Assembly (NCBI GenBank): GCA_959347315.1
Contig: OY365810.1
Span: 23,031,906 to 23,095,905, forward strand
From: Bimastos eiseni
Lineage: Eukaryota > Annelida > Clitellata > Crassiclitellata > Lumbricidae
DNA: 64,000 nucleotides
Direction: 5' to 3'
Under the pieces are notes generated by a model. It made no database searches. It was not told the DNA's origin and was given only the letters and a program-made list of their open reading frames with translations. Both the position numbers and the translations under genes were made by a program. Of this stretch, positions 1 through 13,700 are shown piece after piece. Within the stretch, counting starts at the first letter, position 1, and each line of letters opens with the position of its first letter.

Positions 1-715
1 AGTCTAACTCAGAGGCGTCCAGATAGGGGTCGGGGGCGGGGTATTTTTTAGTCTTAGTAATATCTTGACTATCTGACACTTGGAGCCAGGGTGTTTGCCT
101 CCATCAGTTAGAGGGGATTGACGCTCCTGGTCTAACTTATATAAGAAATCGTGTCACAGATAACACACATACGCTCTGCATAGAGTCATCTGACGCGTCT
201 GAAAAAGTCGTGTCACCGATAGCCTATAATGACTGATGCACAGTGGTGTCTTCAGTGTACAAAGACCTATCATACATTAAGAACAAAAAGACCAAAGAAC
301 TAATTAACTGTTTGCTATTTAACTATTGGACCACGATACCTGAGTGACCGCATCAGACTTTGAAATGACACATATGACACATGCTTTACTTCAGACTTTA
401 AAGTATACGAACGTTTGTAAATAATAAAAGTAAAAAAGTAACAAAAATGTATTCTTAGGGTTTTTTCCTACTTAGGGGGAGTCTGTGTCCCTCAGAGTCC
501 CTCAGAGGGAGTTTGTGTCAAAGGGTTTGTCAGGGAGTTTTGTCTGGGGGGGGGGGGGGTTTGTCCGCGACCCCTTTGCCTATCCTTGAGTCCTATACAA
601 ATGCAGAGATTGAGAGAATCGCCTATCGCGCCGCCTCTTCCGTTGTAGGTTTGTTTGGTTCAACAGGTTGCCGTACATATGAACTATGCATTATGCATAT
701 TATATGCATAATGTA

Positions 716-746
<31 letters not shown>

Positions 747-858
747 GCGTACTTACAATGTACATACACAAATACATCAATATGTACCTGCATACATACT
801 GTCACACAAACAGTACAGTGCAAACATGGGAAACATACATACACTATGCTCATATACA
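1..858. other. No gene seen; simple sequence
   Basis: I see no exon with both splice signals and family resemblance here. The stretch holds a run of 14 G at 546-559 and an AT-rich part with TA repeats at about 710-755. Open frames that begin here run into the downstream tetranucleotide array and are artefacts of it. Confidence 0.6.
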
Positions 859-861
859 TGC

Positions 862-1251
862 ATGGATGCATGCATGCATGCATACATACATACATACATA
901 CATACATACATACATACATACATACATACATACATACATACATACATACATACATACATACATACATACATACATACATACATACATACATACATACATA
1001 CATACATACATACATACATACATACATACATACATACATACATACATACATACATACATACATACATACATACATACATACATACATACATACATACATA
1101 CATACATACATACATACACACAACATACATACATACATACATACATACATACATACATACATACATACATACATACATACATACATACATACATACATAC
1201 ATACATACATACATACATACATACACACAACATACATACATACATACACAC
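862..1251. repeat. (ACAT)n microsatellite, nearly 400 bp
   Basis: A nearly pure array of CATA tetranucleotides, preceded by a few ATGC units and broken twice by short ACACACA interruptions near 1118 and 1224. Because the unit is 4 bp and has no stop in most frames, it creates long spurious ORFs on both strands that read as Tyr-Ile-His-Thr or Met-Tyr-Val-Cys repeats. Confidence 0.97.
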
Positions 1252-2374
1252 ACGCATGTACGTACATTGTCTACTGGATGATGTGATGTTTTAGCTTCCC
1301 TCTGTGCTTTTCCGAAGGAGTGGCGGGGGAGTTGGTTCGAGAGTCGATTGGGAGACATTACGATCATGTCGACAAACATCACAAAGAAGGGAACCTGCGT
1401 CGAAAACTACAAAGACTTCTACCTCATCGAAAACAAGCATGCATTGTTTCAATCATATACACAGTGTCTATCTATTTTTGGAAATTCATATAGCGCCACG
1501 TCAATAATTATGGTCGCTCAGCCTGCGTAGTATCATAAATGATGTATGATGTTTACATGATATCATATGATTCGTTGTCGTTCTGACTGTAAGGAAGCAT
1601 TTATGCAGCGCGGACTGAGGCCGTTACAGGTCTAGCATGTATACGGGCTTCATATACTCATTTGCTACCATCTCGTACACTGGTTTCATACATATACATA
1701 TATACATATATATCCTGATATATACGGGCATGTATATATATATAATATATATACTCTCTGCTGCTGAACGAAAGGACTCTGCTTCAGATTGTACTGAACG
1801 CTCTACAGTTGCATCCATCATTGTTACCGTCAGTCAGCATTGTAGTCATCATCATTATAGTCGTTGCTGTAGAGTCGAATGAATGAACCTTTCATGATTT
1901 CGTTATATATGCGGAGTGTGGGAAGGAACGCAGAGGAGAGACAACGCCTGAATATTCTCTGGTAACTGGTGCTTTTTTAAACCTCCCGAATGCGTCAAAA
2001 CGTCGCTGTCTGCAGCAGAATGATGAAACGACTTCAACTGTGCTGAAGATATCTCTTGAGAGCTCTGAAAAAACATGATTATTTAGCGTTTTCGCTTGTA
2101 TCAGATGCAGTCCGAATAAATCGTGACCATGACGATGGAATTAACGCTAATGATGACGATGATAATGATGATAATGACGTTGATGGGCATTATAGTAGTG
2201 CTAACATGATAAAATGGTGACGGTGACATCACCGTCATCATCATCTGTCGCAGCAGCAGCAGCGACAGCAACATCGTTAACATATTCACCAGTTCAAGTG
2301 GTGATAATCAAGTGTCAGACATCTAATGACAAACGCCAATCGCGTTTTTGCACATGTCCTGACGATGATTTAAA

Positions 2375-2479
2375 TGATGATGATCTAAATGATGATGATC
2401 TAAATGATGATGATCTAAATGATGATGATCTAAATGATGATGATCTAAATGATGATGATCCAAATGATGATGACCCAAA
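2375..2479. repeat. 15-bp minisatellite, about 7 units
   Basis: Direct repeats of the unit GATGATGATCTAAAT, with the first and last units diverged. The array is open in several frames on both strands (Asp-rich on plus, Ser-rich on minus) only because the unit length is a multiple of three and contains no stop in those frames. Confidence 0.9.
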
Positions 2480-2631
2480 TGACGTCAGCTGCTGATGTGA
2501 AGTTCCGCTTTGTTGTGTGTTGCTTAGAGAGATCGGTTGCCATCTGTGTCTGTTCATACAGAGGCGTCACTTCAACGTCTTGCAATACAAGGAGAGTAAG
2601 CAACGTTTCTGTCATATGCTCTTTGACAAAT

Positions 2632-2768
2632 AGATCTCTCTCTCTGTCTGTATCTCTGTCTGTCTCTGTCTCTCTGTCTCTCTTTCTCTCTCGCTCTCTC
2701 TGTCTCCGTCTTTTTCTCTGTCTGTCTGTCTGTCTGTCTATCTGTCTCTCTCTCTCTGTCTCTCTGTT
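2632..2768. repeat. CT/CTGT-rich low-complexity tract
   Basis: Alternating TCTC, TCTG and CTGT units make a polypyrimidine tract on the plus strand. It yields a Ser/Leu-rich spurious ORF. A second, weaker tract of the same kind runs from about 6960 to 7200. Confidence 0.85.
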
Positions 2769-3683
2769 GTCCTTCTCGGTGTCAAAATCATGGCCCTAGG
2801 AAGACTGACAGTGACCGAACGAATTTGATGTGCTTGATTGGGTAGGTAAGTTAATGAGTAGGTTAAGTGATTCTGTAGGGGTTAAGTGATTGGATATGAG
2901 AGTGAACATGGGTCGACGATTGGGCAGGAAGTAGGGGACAGAGTAGAACCCGATAGGTGAGTGATTGGTCGGGTTGTGGGGACGTGAGTGCTTAAATAGA
3001 TTATGGGGAGGTGGATGCTTGGACAGATTATGGGGAGGTGGATGCTCGGACAGTGGTCATTGATGAAGTAGGCAATTGAATGAGTATTTAAATTATTACA
3101 CGCTCTAGTGAAGAGTAAAGAATAGGAGAACAATTAATGGAATGAGCAGTGTTGCGGGATGGAGTGAGCGCTGTGGTAATGATAGGGATGGACTGAGTGG
3201 ATTGGGACAGACAGTATTGTAGACTGCTGTCAATATCTGTAATATTGTTTACGAGAAGCAGACTAGGCTTGCTCTAATGAAAGCAAACATATTGCCTAAA
3301 ATCTTTTGAAATGCGTACTATTTTATTCCCCACTATATTCGTCAAAATCGTATGCATTTTTTGCACTTCGCCGAATACACATTTGTTTCAAATGTACTCG
3401 CCAATATCCAACTCTTCCTATTATCACCATGGCACTCCCAAATAATAATCCACTATTGTGACTGTATTTCCACAACAGTTACCAATCCATTCCGGATTTC
3501 CATCAGTCATGTTCCGTTTATGGTCTTCCTTTCGGAGGAACGCTAAGGATCTTTCCTCTTCCACTTTGTATCCGTCTTATTGTCTGCGCTTTCGCATCGA
3601 TAATAATCGTTTAACAAACCGTCAACTTCGACGTCATAACTTGTTCATCATGTTTTCCTTTTCCTCTTGTTTCATTGTTGCAG

Positions 3684-3808
3684 CGCCGATCAGAGAGAGC
3701 CCTCAAGGACCATTCCCTGTCATAGACTATCCCACTACCCCGAAGAATTTCATAATGGGTCCCTTTGAAGAAACAACATTAGGGATCAATTTGTACAATC
3801 TAACAGTG
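3684..3808 (+). CDS. Possible exon, unassigned
   Basis: A strong acceptor (a long pyrimidine tract ending TTGCAG at 3683) is followed by an open frame of about 42 codons rich in Pro, Thr and Asn, ending at TGA 3809-3811. A GT dinucleotide just before the stop (at 3806) could be a donor, but it is weak and its phase would not join the 4567 exon directly. The order in the locus would suit a linker exon of the cysteine-rich gene that follows. That placement is inference, and the open stretch could be chance. Confidence 0.3.
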
Positions 3809-4255
3809 TGACAATGCTTTTATCATTGCAACATCACACATTTAGTCTTAATTATTATATTTCTTTATTTACATTCGGATGTCAACATTTCCTTAATATG
3901 TCCTAATGAAATACATGTACCATTGTATACAAGGCTCATTTCATATAATCTAGATTAGGTTCATCATATTTTGATTTCAATGAGCAGTTGCCCTATACTA
4001 GACGTTATTAGAATGTTGCACTGAATTTGCGACTGAGAATGCTTTGCACCGTGTGTTCGGACGTCATAATAGGTTTCTGTGTCGGACGAGAATCACTGCA
4101 AGGAATCTGCTCAACCATTCAACACGAAAGTATGCAGCACACGCTCATCAAAGGTACATCTACCAGATCATTGCTCCCTTTCCACCGCTCTCCATTCTTA
4201 TAAAGCCAGCCTATCACCAGAAATCTTCTCACCCTAAAGCTCTGCTTCTTTCTTC

Positions 4256-4335
4256 AGGCACAGTTTGTAAACTGTCCTTTTCGACCGCGGTTAGGCCGGG
4301 AGCGCCTCTGAGTAGATATCTGCAGGGAAGCTATA
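4256..4335 (+). mobile_element. LINE 3' end fragment
   Basis: The motif around GGGAGCGCCTCTGAGTAG followed by a GCTATAT-AAAT-like tail is shared with copies near 9.4, 12.55, 18.4 and 34.46 kb. The plus-strand reading gives an APLSRYL-like C-terminus, also seen in the 18.4-kb copy. This is a decayed 3' tail of a CR1-like non-LTR retrotransposon. Confidence 0.7.
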
Positions 4336-4566
4336 TCAAATCTGTTCGATTGATTGCTTTATTCAATACGCTGAGGAACACGTAGTTAGGAAATCGTCCA
4401 TTCACGGATCAATCCATTCAGCAGTGACTCAACCATTCCATTCATTCTAGAGTCAATTCCTGGATCTTCATAGATGTTTATAGATTATAGATTATAGTTC
4501 ATGTGATTGTTGTGTTTAATGATCATGTGTATGAGTGCGCGCGCGTGTGTGTGTGTGTGGATTCAG

Positions 4567-4743
4567 AGTCTAGTCAGCCGACGTCCTCCTGTCCATTCCA
4601 CGATGCCTTTCACTTCAGCTACAGCAACAGCAGTGGTGGCATTTGTCGTAGCCCAATGTCCTACGCAAAGCCATGCGCCAGTCCCTCGCAACTGATGCTT
4701 CACTTCAATAACTGCCCAGACGCAGCCTACACATACGAACGCG
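4567..4743 (+). CDS. Exon: first C-P-F...C-P-D module
   Basis: The acceptor is TTCAG at 4566 and the donor GTAAG at 4744; the exon starts and ends in phase 1, like the second copy at 12707-12850. The Cys spacing (C-P-F, C-x-S-P, C, then C-P-D) matches a module of the uncharacterised ectodomain family. The next exon of this module, expected to start in phase 1 and end in phase 0, was not located. Confidence 0.55.
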
Positions 4744-7700
4744 GTAAGAATAAATGCAATGATAGGCGCTCAACAATACTTCAACTAAAGTGCTAAGGCT
4801 CTACAATAACTGTCTGATCATAATCCAAATTTCACAGTGATATAGCGCATTTACTGGAAACCTGTGAATAAGGCGCTCCCGGCGCGATAGAGGTTAATCG
4901 TAAAATCCCCCATCGCTGACGAAACCGAGGCTTGGAAGATCACGCAGCAGATCGCGCGTCGATCTACTACTGGGCAAATTATCTATTCAACTGCGAAGCT
5001 ACCCATTGAGGTACGGTAGTACGGATGTCTAGTACAGATAGACAGATAGATCAAGCTATGCAATTTGCATAGCGCCTCTTCAAAATGACAAGAGGCACTC
5101 AATGTGGGGTGAAGATATCTACGGCCAGGACAGACGACACTGAGATACAATGCCCTAAGATATACTGGAGCAGAACCGACCATATGCTACTAGGCATCGG
5201 CAGGAGGGTCTCAAACTTTCCTTTGACAGCCAGCGCAGTTCATCCAGAATGTATAGTCTTCAACTGCACTTACTGTACTTACTACTGTTGTCTTTTACTC
5301 TGTACAGCATACAATTGGTGGTTGATCTCTCCAGCACCAGACATTTCATGTATCATTGTGATAATAGCAGACGGGATTTAGAATGGACTTTATGGAATGC
5401 TACTAGAACTAGGTTTGTCGAACGCCCTTTGCACAATCGATCATCATGGTCTGTCATCGATTCGTACTTCGATCCTTATCCTATTTCTCTCGCTGTCTGG
5501 TTTTCCTGGATCGATTTCCATTTTGGCGTATCAACTTACTTGACGCGGCTGCTTTCCCTCCTCTCAGTTGAGTAACGCGTATAGCAACGGATGGACAGCG
5601 ATGCAGCTTTCGGCAGCATTCTAATCTTTACTCTTTTACTAAGAATAGATTGTTCTGTAAGAATAAGTTTCAGAATACCAGTGCCATGAGGCTCACCGTG
5701 AGAATCAGTTTCAGAATAAGAATGGTCCAATTCGTAAGAATGAGTTATGATATGATGTGAAAACTTGATATAGCTCCTCTTCCAGAAATCTACTCAGATT
5801 CTCAAACTGCGCTAGGCAACAGGATGGCATTGTCACTTCAACGACTGTTAGAATAAATTATTAGCAAAACAGTGGACCTTAAGCTAAAAAAAAGTCACCA
5901 GAGGTTAGCTTAATGGCTTGTCGGTAAAAACGAATTATTGGATTAGAATGGGTTCATAGGTAAGAATGGAACTACCCATCTCTAAAGTGCCCAATCAGCT
6001 CACAATCTCTTTTAAGTGGGATTTTTTAAAGCGTATAAAGGATTTGCTTTGGTTTGGTCAGGTTTGCGCTCAACAAAGCATCCTCCATCTTAAGAATGGG
6101 TTTACTTGTAAGGAGTTAACCAATTCTAACTCTTATGAGGACCTTGTTAGGAGAAATATACAAGTGTGTATTGTCTCCTTTTTTAACCTTGCTTCACAGG
6201 TAGTAACGACAGCGATAATTATTTACTCCTCCCTGACATCCGACTTCATGACAGTATGACTATTCCTTTTATACTTAGTATCTGCTCTCATTCCAATGAT
6301 TCCATACTTCTCAATACATTTTAGTTGACGCAAGTATCGTCTAAAGACATATCTTTGACCTGACAGGTTTTAGTTAGGTGAACTTAATAAGGCCAATTGC
6401 CGTCTAGGCAATCAATACAGGTCTCATCTGATCAGTGTTCCAAGTAGTCAGAGCGCAGCTGTTGTCATCTCCTGCGTCTACATATCTCTTACCAAAGGAT
6501 CCAGTCAGCCACGCTGCAGGTGACCTGGTCGTTGATTGCTCACGGAACGACCTTTCAGTTTCACGATTAAATTGCGCCCCACCCTTCAACCCGGTAATAG
6601 ATGAGACCCTTCTGGGTACTGGGTAGTCGTGTGTTTCCGACGGTGTGTTTAAGAGTTAAGTGTGGGCCTTATAATTTTTTGCACGGTCAGTTAGTCCTGA
6701 GGTTACTTGAGACTGTCGATGCATGATTACCACGTATTGCAAATACATGGGCAGCAACGTACGTGTCTGCCCGTTGGCCATCCCTGGCTAATGCCCAACA
6801 TTTCGATCTGCCAATATGTTTCCTTCGTTTAAGCGCCAAGTTTCCATCTGTGGGTTTTGCTAATTTTGTACGAGGAATATATTTTTAGACCTCCTTGAAA
6901 ACAAATACTATAATGATGTAATAAAATTAAGGTCAGTGATTTACTTGTTCTCATGCTCTCCGCTAGAGACCAATGTCTCTCTGTGTAAGCCCTACAGTCT
7001 GTTTGCATATCTTTCTGTGTGTCTGTCTCCATGGTTCTACGACTGTTTATTTGTTCTTGTCTTTCTGTCTCGGCCAACTCTCTGTCTCTGACGGTTTCTA
7101 TTTGTCTGCCTGTATGTCTGCGTGTCTCTTCCTTCCTCCCTCTTTCATTAACTGATGTGCTAGCGTCTTTCTCAATCTGCCTTTGTCCCGCTCTCTCCTT
7201 TACGCCCTCTACACAGAATGATCTCTCTATGTCCGCGTGCGTATGTACATATGGGTCGTTCGTATGCGTGTCTGTTTTAATTTGTGTAATAGATATTGAG
7301 CTCGAATGCTTGTCGTCATGGCGTGATGGGACTGAAATGTTTTCGTTCGTGAGAATCCTGTCACGAGATGTTACAACCAAAAACGATCGATATAGATGCC
7401 TGGCAAGTTAAACCTACCTTTCCACATATACATCGATATAAGTTCACTCGTCGCCTGGGCACACATTCAAAATACACGTCAATCAACTCTGTGCAACAGC
7501 GCATGCGTTTACATCATCGTTTTCCTTCCCGTAAGAAGTTGATGCACGGCATTCAGAACCCAGATGAGGTGTACGGAAACAAACCCATGGACGTCGACCC
7601 ATTATCAATAAGAAATGTAATGGCCTACCGATGCGGAATCTTCAAAGTTGTGTTTGGCTATCGTTTGGGAAACACCGTGCGCCTTTTATCAATTCTTGAA

Positions 7701-10700
7701 AACTGTTCTCCTTTACCAAGGTTGATCTAGGAGTGTTTACCAGTAGAGGCGCTATGTAAATTCAATGAATGAAGGGAATACGTTGGGATATTTCCTTTAT
7801 GGTAAATTGGTAACTCGTAATCTCGCTATAACTTAAAACTCACAGAATTGTCATTACACAAGCAACTGGAAGGTTCTACATATATACCTAATTGAGTGCA
7901 TGCTAAGATATAAATTCGTGTGCTATCGTGGCAACTATTAGCAGACACTATATTATATAGTCAATCGTGCCGTTTCTTCTGTAAATTGAAAAATTAATAC
8001 TAATGACTTTTAGAATTTCCCTCTTTAGGCATGTGTCAGCCTTTCCATTCGCAAGGTGACGCTAGTGAAATGAGTAGTAAGGCAGATTGGTGAATTGCAT
8101 GACTGACATACAGTTAAATTGGATTCCTGTAATAACTTGAGATCATCCGTTCATACAATGGAATCAGACTACGGTGTGTAGGTTTGAATTAATGATAATA
8201 CTATTACATAATCATAACTATAACCATAAGCAAATGTTTGTATTATTCATCTCAACCAGTTGAACACAAGAATAAGAATGCATGAGAAAACAGTAACACG
8301 TGGAGAAACAAGATAATAGGGAAAGTATAAACCCGTAAATATTTCTGTTTAGAACTAAATACTGTATGTGTGCAATGTTTGTATGTGTGTAATTCGTTTG
8401 AGTTTTGTGCAGATGTACAAAGTGCTTGGAACCGTCGTCTACATAGCGATGTCTGCTGACGCCTCTTGTCGGGGTCTCATATCACCCACCGATGGCCCCG
8501 TTGTCATGGAGTTCACCCAAGGTAACCACAACATGCACTGATCATGCATGCATTTCCCATCGACTGTCAATCATAGCCCATCTGCCACGCAAATGTACAT
8601 GCATTGGTATGCATGTGAACGTACATAATAGGACGTACGCACATTTGCATACATGTATGTAGGCCTATGTATGTATGTATGTATGTATGTATGTATGTAT
8701 GTATGTATGTATGTGTGTATGCGTGTATGCATGCATGCATGTATGCATGCATGCATGTATGCATGTGTATGTTTATATACATTTATGTACATATATATAT
8801 ATGCATATCAGCCTAATTGAGTAGGCTATGTATATATACATGTAACATATTGTTTTAATATATTTATGTCTCTCCCTCAGAACAGCACATACGTCGAGTG
8901 TACAGGGTGGGCCAAAAAAGTAACCTCGACGGATTTTTGCTAATACTTCGGCCAAAAGTAGGATATATTAAATGAAATTGTGCAGGCTCAAAACCAATTC
9001 GTATTTACAGATAACAGCCAAAATTGACTAAAATATTTCAAACAAAACAAAAGTTATATTACTTTTGATGAGTGTTGCCACCGATTTTTGATGGTCAAAG
9101 GACATTTAACGCCGCAAAAAGTTTTAAAAAGCGCATTTCTGAAGTGAAATATTTTAATCAAATTTGGGGGTTATATGCAAAAATGAATTGAGCTTCCACT
9201 TGCAAAATTTAACTTAGTTATTCCTTCTTTTTGCCGAAATATTTTCAATGAACCTGAGGGGTTCACCTGAGGGGTGAGGGGTTACTTTTTAATGGCTCAC
9301 CTTGTATTACACGCACTCCATCCAATCTCATCCCATCCGACTCTGTCAGATCCATCACATTCTATTCGATCCTGTCGAATCATAGAGCGCTTCTGAGTAT
9401 GTATCTGAAGGGGCGCTATAGAAATGTTCGATCACGTTACATTACATTATATACCAGATCTTATCCGAGTAGAACCGACTCTCAACTGTTCAACCGGTAA
9501 AACGTGTTCTATCGGCTGTCAGTTGGCCTACTCACAACACAAGGAACGCGCTATAGAAGCGATCCTATTCAATTTTGCCACTCGGATCGAATCCGATAGA
9601 TGTGCAGCCATGTTGAACTGACGAGCTCTTCCCAATGCAAAAGTAGTCTAATAGTGTATCATTCTTTGGACGATCATTGCCTTCCAATGTTAAACACAGA
9701 TGTGTTCGGTTGGCCGACGCCGCAGTGTTCTTATCCCAAGTGGATCGCCCGAACGGTCTGGAGGGATCTGAGTGGAAGACACCTCTACGATACACTCGAA
9801 GGCGACGGAACTACTATTCGACTTAGCTTCCGACAGTTGATGACGTCACATCCGGAAGTCATGAAGTCCTTCCGTTGTTATAGAGTGCTTGAGAACAACT
9901 CCACTACCGATCAGCACGTTGCCATATCATTCGTGTCCCACGGCTGGTGAGACTAAGTTCTCTTCTTCTCGTGTTTGTGTACAATTTCTGGAAGAGATCG
10001 TACAGCACTTCGCAATTCGAATTCGAAAATTCAACAATTCGAAAAGTCTTTTATAAAGACTTTTCTAGCGTCCCGAGTTGGTTTGTAGCTGCCACAGTCA
10101 GGTCAGTCAACCCAAGAATCATATATACATGTAGTTGCGACTACGTTCAATAAATTTGCCAAGCCGACAAACCCATTCTTTTAGACCTATTGTTATTGTT
10201 GCAAGTAGTATTGTAGATGACACCTGTGTACACGTGTATGTCTGCGTGTGTATGTCTGATAATTCTGAAGATTGTTTATGTTACATCTGCAGCACATCAA
10301 AGTATCAGTGCATTAAGTTATTGAGGCGACAAGAAGACGGAGTCGTTGAAATTCACGAAGGTAGGAAACCATAAACTATAAATCACTGTGGAAACATGTA
10401 AAAGAGCACTTGTATAATAAATATACCATGGCTTCCAATCATGAAAGAGTATGCCTCCTTTCCAGAAAGTAGGAATAATGTGATACACCTTTGTACGTAT
10501 TATTGCATAGCCATTATCCTTATACTTAGTGCCGACGCGACAAGAGCGCGGTACCACGCAAGATAATATAAGATGATACATGTATAAGATAAAAGAAGAT
10601 AGCAGACTATAGATATATAGAGCAAATAAGACTAGGTAAGATTAGATTTTATTGGTCACTTATTACACATCATGTCTTCGTGCGCGTACAAGAACTTGGC

Positions 10701-13700
10701 AATTTAACTGGACGCCAAAGGATTTGAAGAGCAAACAGAGTGCTGAAAAGCGCAGCGTTTCCCTGGGACCACATTGTTTGCACTTAGTCTGGTTCGTTCG
10801 TATCAAGTCATACAGAGGTTGATATCTAAGAGAGCGTGGCTTGTGACCAATGAAACGTGGCGTCGTAATAATATGTCCTATCGCTAAAAGCCGAGTTAAT
10901 GCATCGTCGGTCTTCAAGGGACTCGTATTATACAGTCCTGCCTGATACAGCCTGAGACGAACAGATTCAAGATTTATCGATGCGAATTGCCTTCGCGTGC
11001 AATATTATATTTGCGCGCGCAATCAACACTCGTGCCATAGACTTCCGTCTGCAAAGCCCGTGGACACGTGCATGCGGAACAAGCGGACCAGCTGAGACGA
11101 CGTTCTCATTTCAACTGATATCATTTAAGAAACTTCACCCGTGGGAATTGGTTACAATGCTGAATCCACTGATGCAATATCCGGAAGATTCTTACAACCA
11201 TTCGTAATTGATTGAAGGCGTAAGGCAGCAGATATACGCAGTTGTCAGATCACAAGATCTTTCCCTCTTGCATTAGACAAATCATAGCTTATTCATCCTG
11301 CTGATAGCTGTGTAGCGCATCTGACAGGCTCCTATGACGCACTATTCAAATTTAAAGTTATAAATATTCGTCAACGGGATGCATTAATCTAATAGCTGTT
11401 CTACGCGACTTTCGGTATCGTAAACGTTATTTCTATATTTATGCAGCGCCTAAAAACTTACGGAGTCGCTGGGAAAAGGCGCTTAGTCAAAACAAAATCG
11501 ATATGTCAGATTATTTCCTGGTCAAGATCCGTCGGATCATAGAGGCAGACAGTGAAACGGTTACTGTAGTTGGTGCTGGGAATTGAATCGGTGAGGGAGA
11601 TCGGTAAGGGAAGATCTGAGGTTGACGAAGGGGATGACCATAAGGGAAAAACATCATTATCAGTTTTGAGTGAAAGAACTCAATGTAGAGATAGCAGGAG
11701 ATGGGTTATTTGTGACTTCGTAGCATGGATCAGATATCTGTCGTAACTCTGGCATGCGTTAAGAAGTTTTTCCCGGAATAGACACAGCAACTATGGTTGT
11801 GGAGCGATATGCAAATCAACAAATGCTAGTGGAAGGGCGTAGAAAGTGCTAGGGCGGAAGAGGAACAAGGCTAAGCTGTGGCGAAGATAGGAATCGAAAG
11901 ACGAAGATGGTGTAGCATAGCTCAGTAAAGTTTCTAGACAGTAGTAAGTATGCAAAAATGAACTTTCGTTCGATGTCGTTTCTTTTGCAGGTAGATACAT
12001 GGAGTATCCAACGGAGCCTTGTTTGGAGAGCGACATGTTAGATTCCAATAGACGTCTTCTCATACGTAAGTCCATTTCTCTTGTCTTTGCTATGAGATCC
12101 TTATAATACATATATATAGATATATATATATATATAATGTATACATATATAGTACACATTAAAGAGTTCTGCATCGTACCAAACTCAATTGATTAAAGTC
12201 GTTCTCCATAACACATATCATATGAGTCTTTGGAGTAGGCGAACAGCATAAGGGGCGGATCGAGCATTTGAATAAAAAGCGGGGTATCTAATCAAGCTAG
12301 AGGGGTAACATTAGTAAGGCCGCGTGCTACGGAAATGCGTAGAATGAGGCGGGCGCAAGTAATAAGCATAGGGTGAATTTGTTCAAATATTATAGATGTG
12401 GGGCATGGTGCTGAGAATAGATCTGAGCATCAAAATGTCAAAGCTGATGACATCATATGCACTTCCGGTGTTACGTAATTTCTATGAATTTCGTACGTTT
12501 TGTTCTCTGGTCTTAAGACTGTCCTGTTTGACTGTGGTTGGGCTGGTAGCGCTTCTGAGTAGAAGACCTGAAGGGGTGCTATATAAAACTGCTGTAATAA
12601 TAATAATAATAACACGTAGGTCTAGGCCTAAATTTGATTCACGTTGGAGTCTTGAAGATGTAAATGAATCTTTTATTTTCATCATGGAACTCGTGTTTGT
12701 GTCTAGCGGATGACCAGCAATCGAACGCCTGTCCGTTGGAAGGGCGTCACTTCATCCACACAGGAACGACGGTCTGTGACAGTTACTTCCGATTGGGGTG
12801 CAACAGGAGCGAAATGATCGACATCGTCAGCAGTTGCTCTTCAAAGCCAGGTTGATCATCCGTTTTACAACCGTAAAATATGAAATAGTTATACTTTCAC
12901 TGGATAACAAAATAATGTAAGTTTTTCCTTTTTAAAGAAGATTTTGAGTTCTTTACATAATCTGCTACTCAGAAGCTGCAGATCTTATACACCGGAAATC
13001 GTGGTGTACACAAGAATTTACTTAATAGTATATAATTGGGCTAAGTTCCTATGTAGGCCTACATGCATTGAAAAAAGAACATAGACTAACATAGCTGTGT
13101 CCGACTAACATTTGTAATTAATGACTGCCAGTGGGTTTTTTCTGGCGGAAAGCGCCGGAACAGCGTCCTGGCACCTTTTTTCAAATTAATAAATAATAAA
13201 AATGGTAAATGTGCAAAAACTCTGAAATTTTAAATAAAACTTTACAATTTAAATTTGTTACATTCTGAAAATAATAAGTAAGATTGTGATCGATGTGTCC
13301 TATTAAATTAATTTTATTTGGTAGCTAATTTTAGGGTCATTTTTTTCGAAAATAGGGCCAACGGATGCTTTCCTGCACCTTTTTCATGCGTTCCGGCACC
13401 TTTTTCCCTAGAAAAAGAGCACTGATGACTCCTGATTATAAACTTTGCAACCAAGATTTACTTCTTAACCAACGGAGTCATGACTATCTGCTTCAAGGTC
13501 AACTAACTCATCATATATTTAATAGAAAGCATATATATCACTGCTGTGAACACAATCACCTGACATTTCCTGCTTCATTAGCTTAATCCGTGAACTCCTA
13601 AAAGTGATAAAAAACAGATACATTTTCTTAAAACTCAACATAGTTATAAAGAACTAAACACATAAAATAGAACATGCGCTGTAGATAATAGATTAAGCCA

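Larger units (their letters stand above)
1252..3683. other. No confident gene; low-complexity DNA
   Basis: No exon can be supported. A TA-rich patch lies at 1690-1755, a 15-bp minisatellite near 2.4 kb, a CT-rich tract near 2.7 kb, and a short direct duplication containing GGGGAGGTGGATGCT near 3003-3050. A 24-residue open stretch at about 1366-1437 looks protein-like but has no usable splice sites around it. Confidence 0.5.

Noticed and set aside
513..1382. Six overlapping long ORFs on both strands
   Set aside because: They translate the ACAT array; the Tyr-Ile-His-Thr and Met-Tyr-Val-Cys repeats are a product of the 4-bp period.
2449..2799. Ser/Leu-rich ORF
   Set aside because: Composition follows the CT-rich tract; no splice sites or motif.
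5200..5575. Possible exon after CTGTACAG near 5309
   Set aside because: The phase that fits the 4743 donor reaches a stop quickly, and other phases show no family motif.
6829..7411. A 183-codon minus ORF and plus-strand Ser/Leu/Cys-rich ORFs
   Set aside because: They lie over a CTGT-rich tract and oppose each other; no family pattern or exon borders.
7540..7640. M-A-Y-R-C stretch as the missing module exon of the cysteine-rich gene
   Set aside because: No acceptor in the right phase, and the upstream motif L-E-C...R-Y-L-V is absent.
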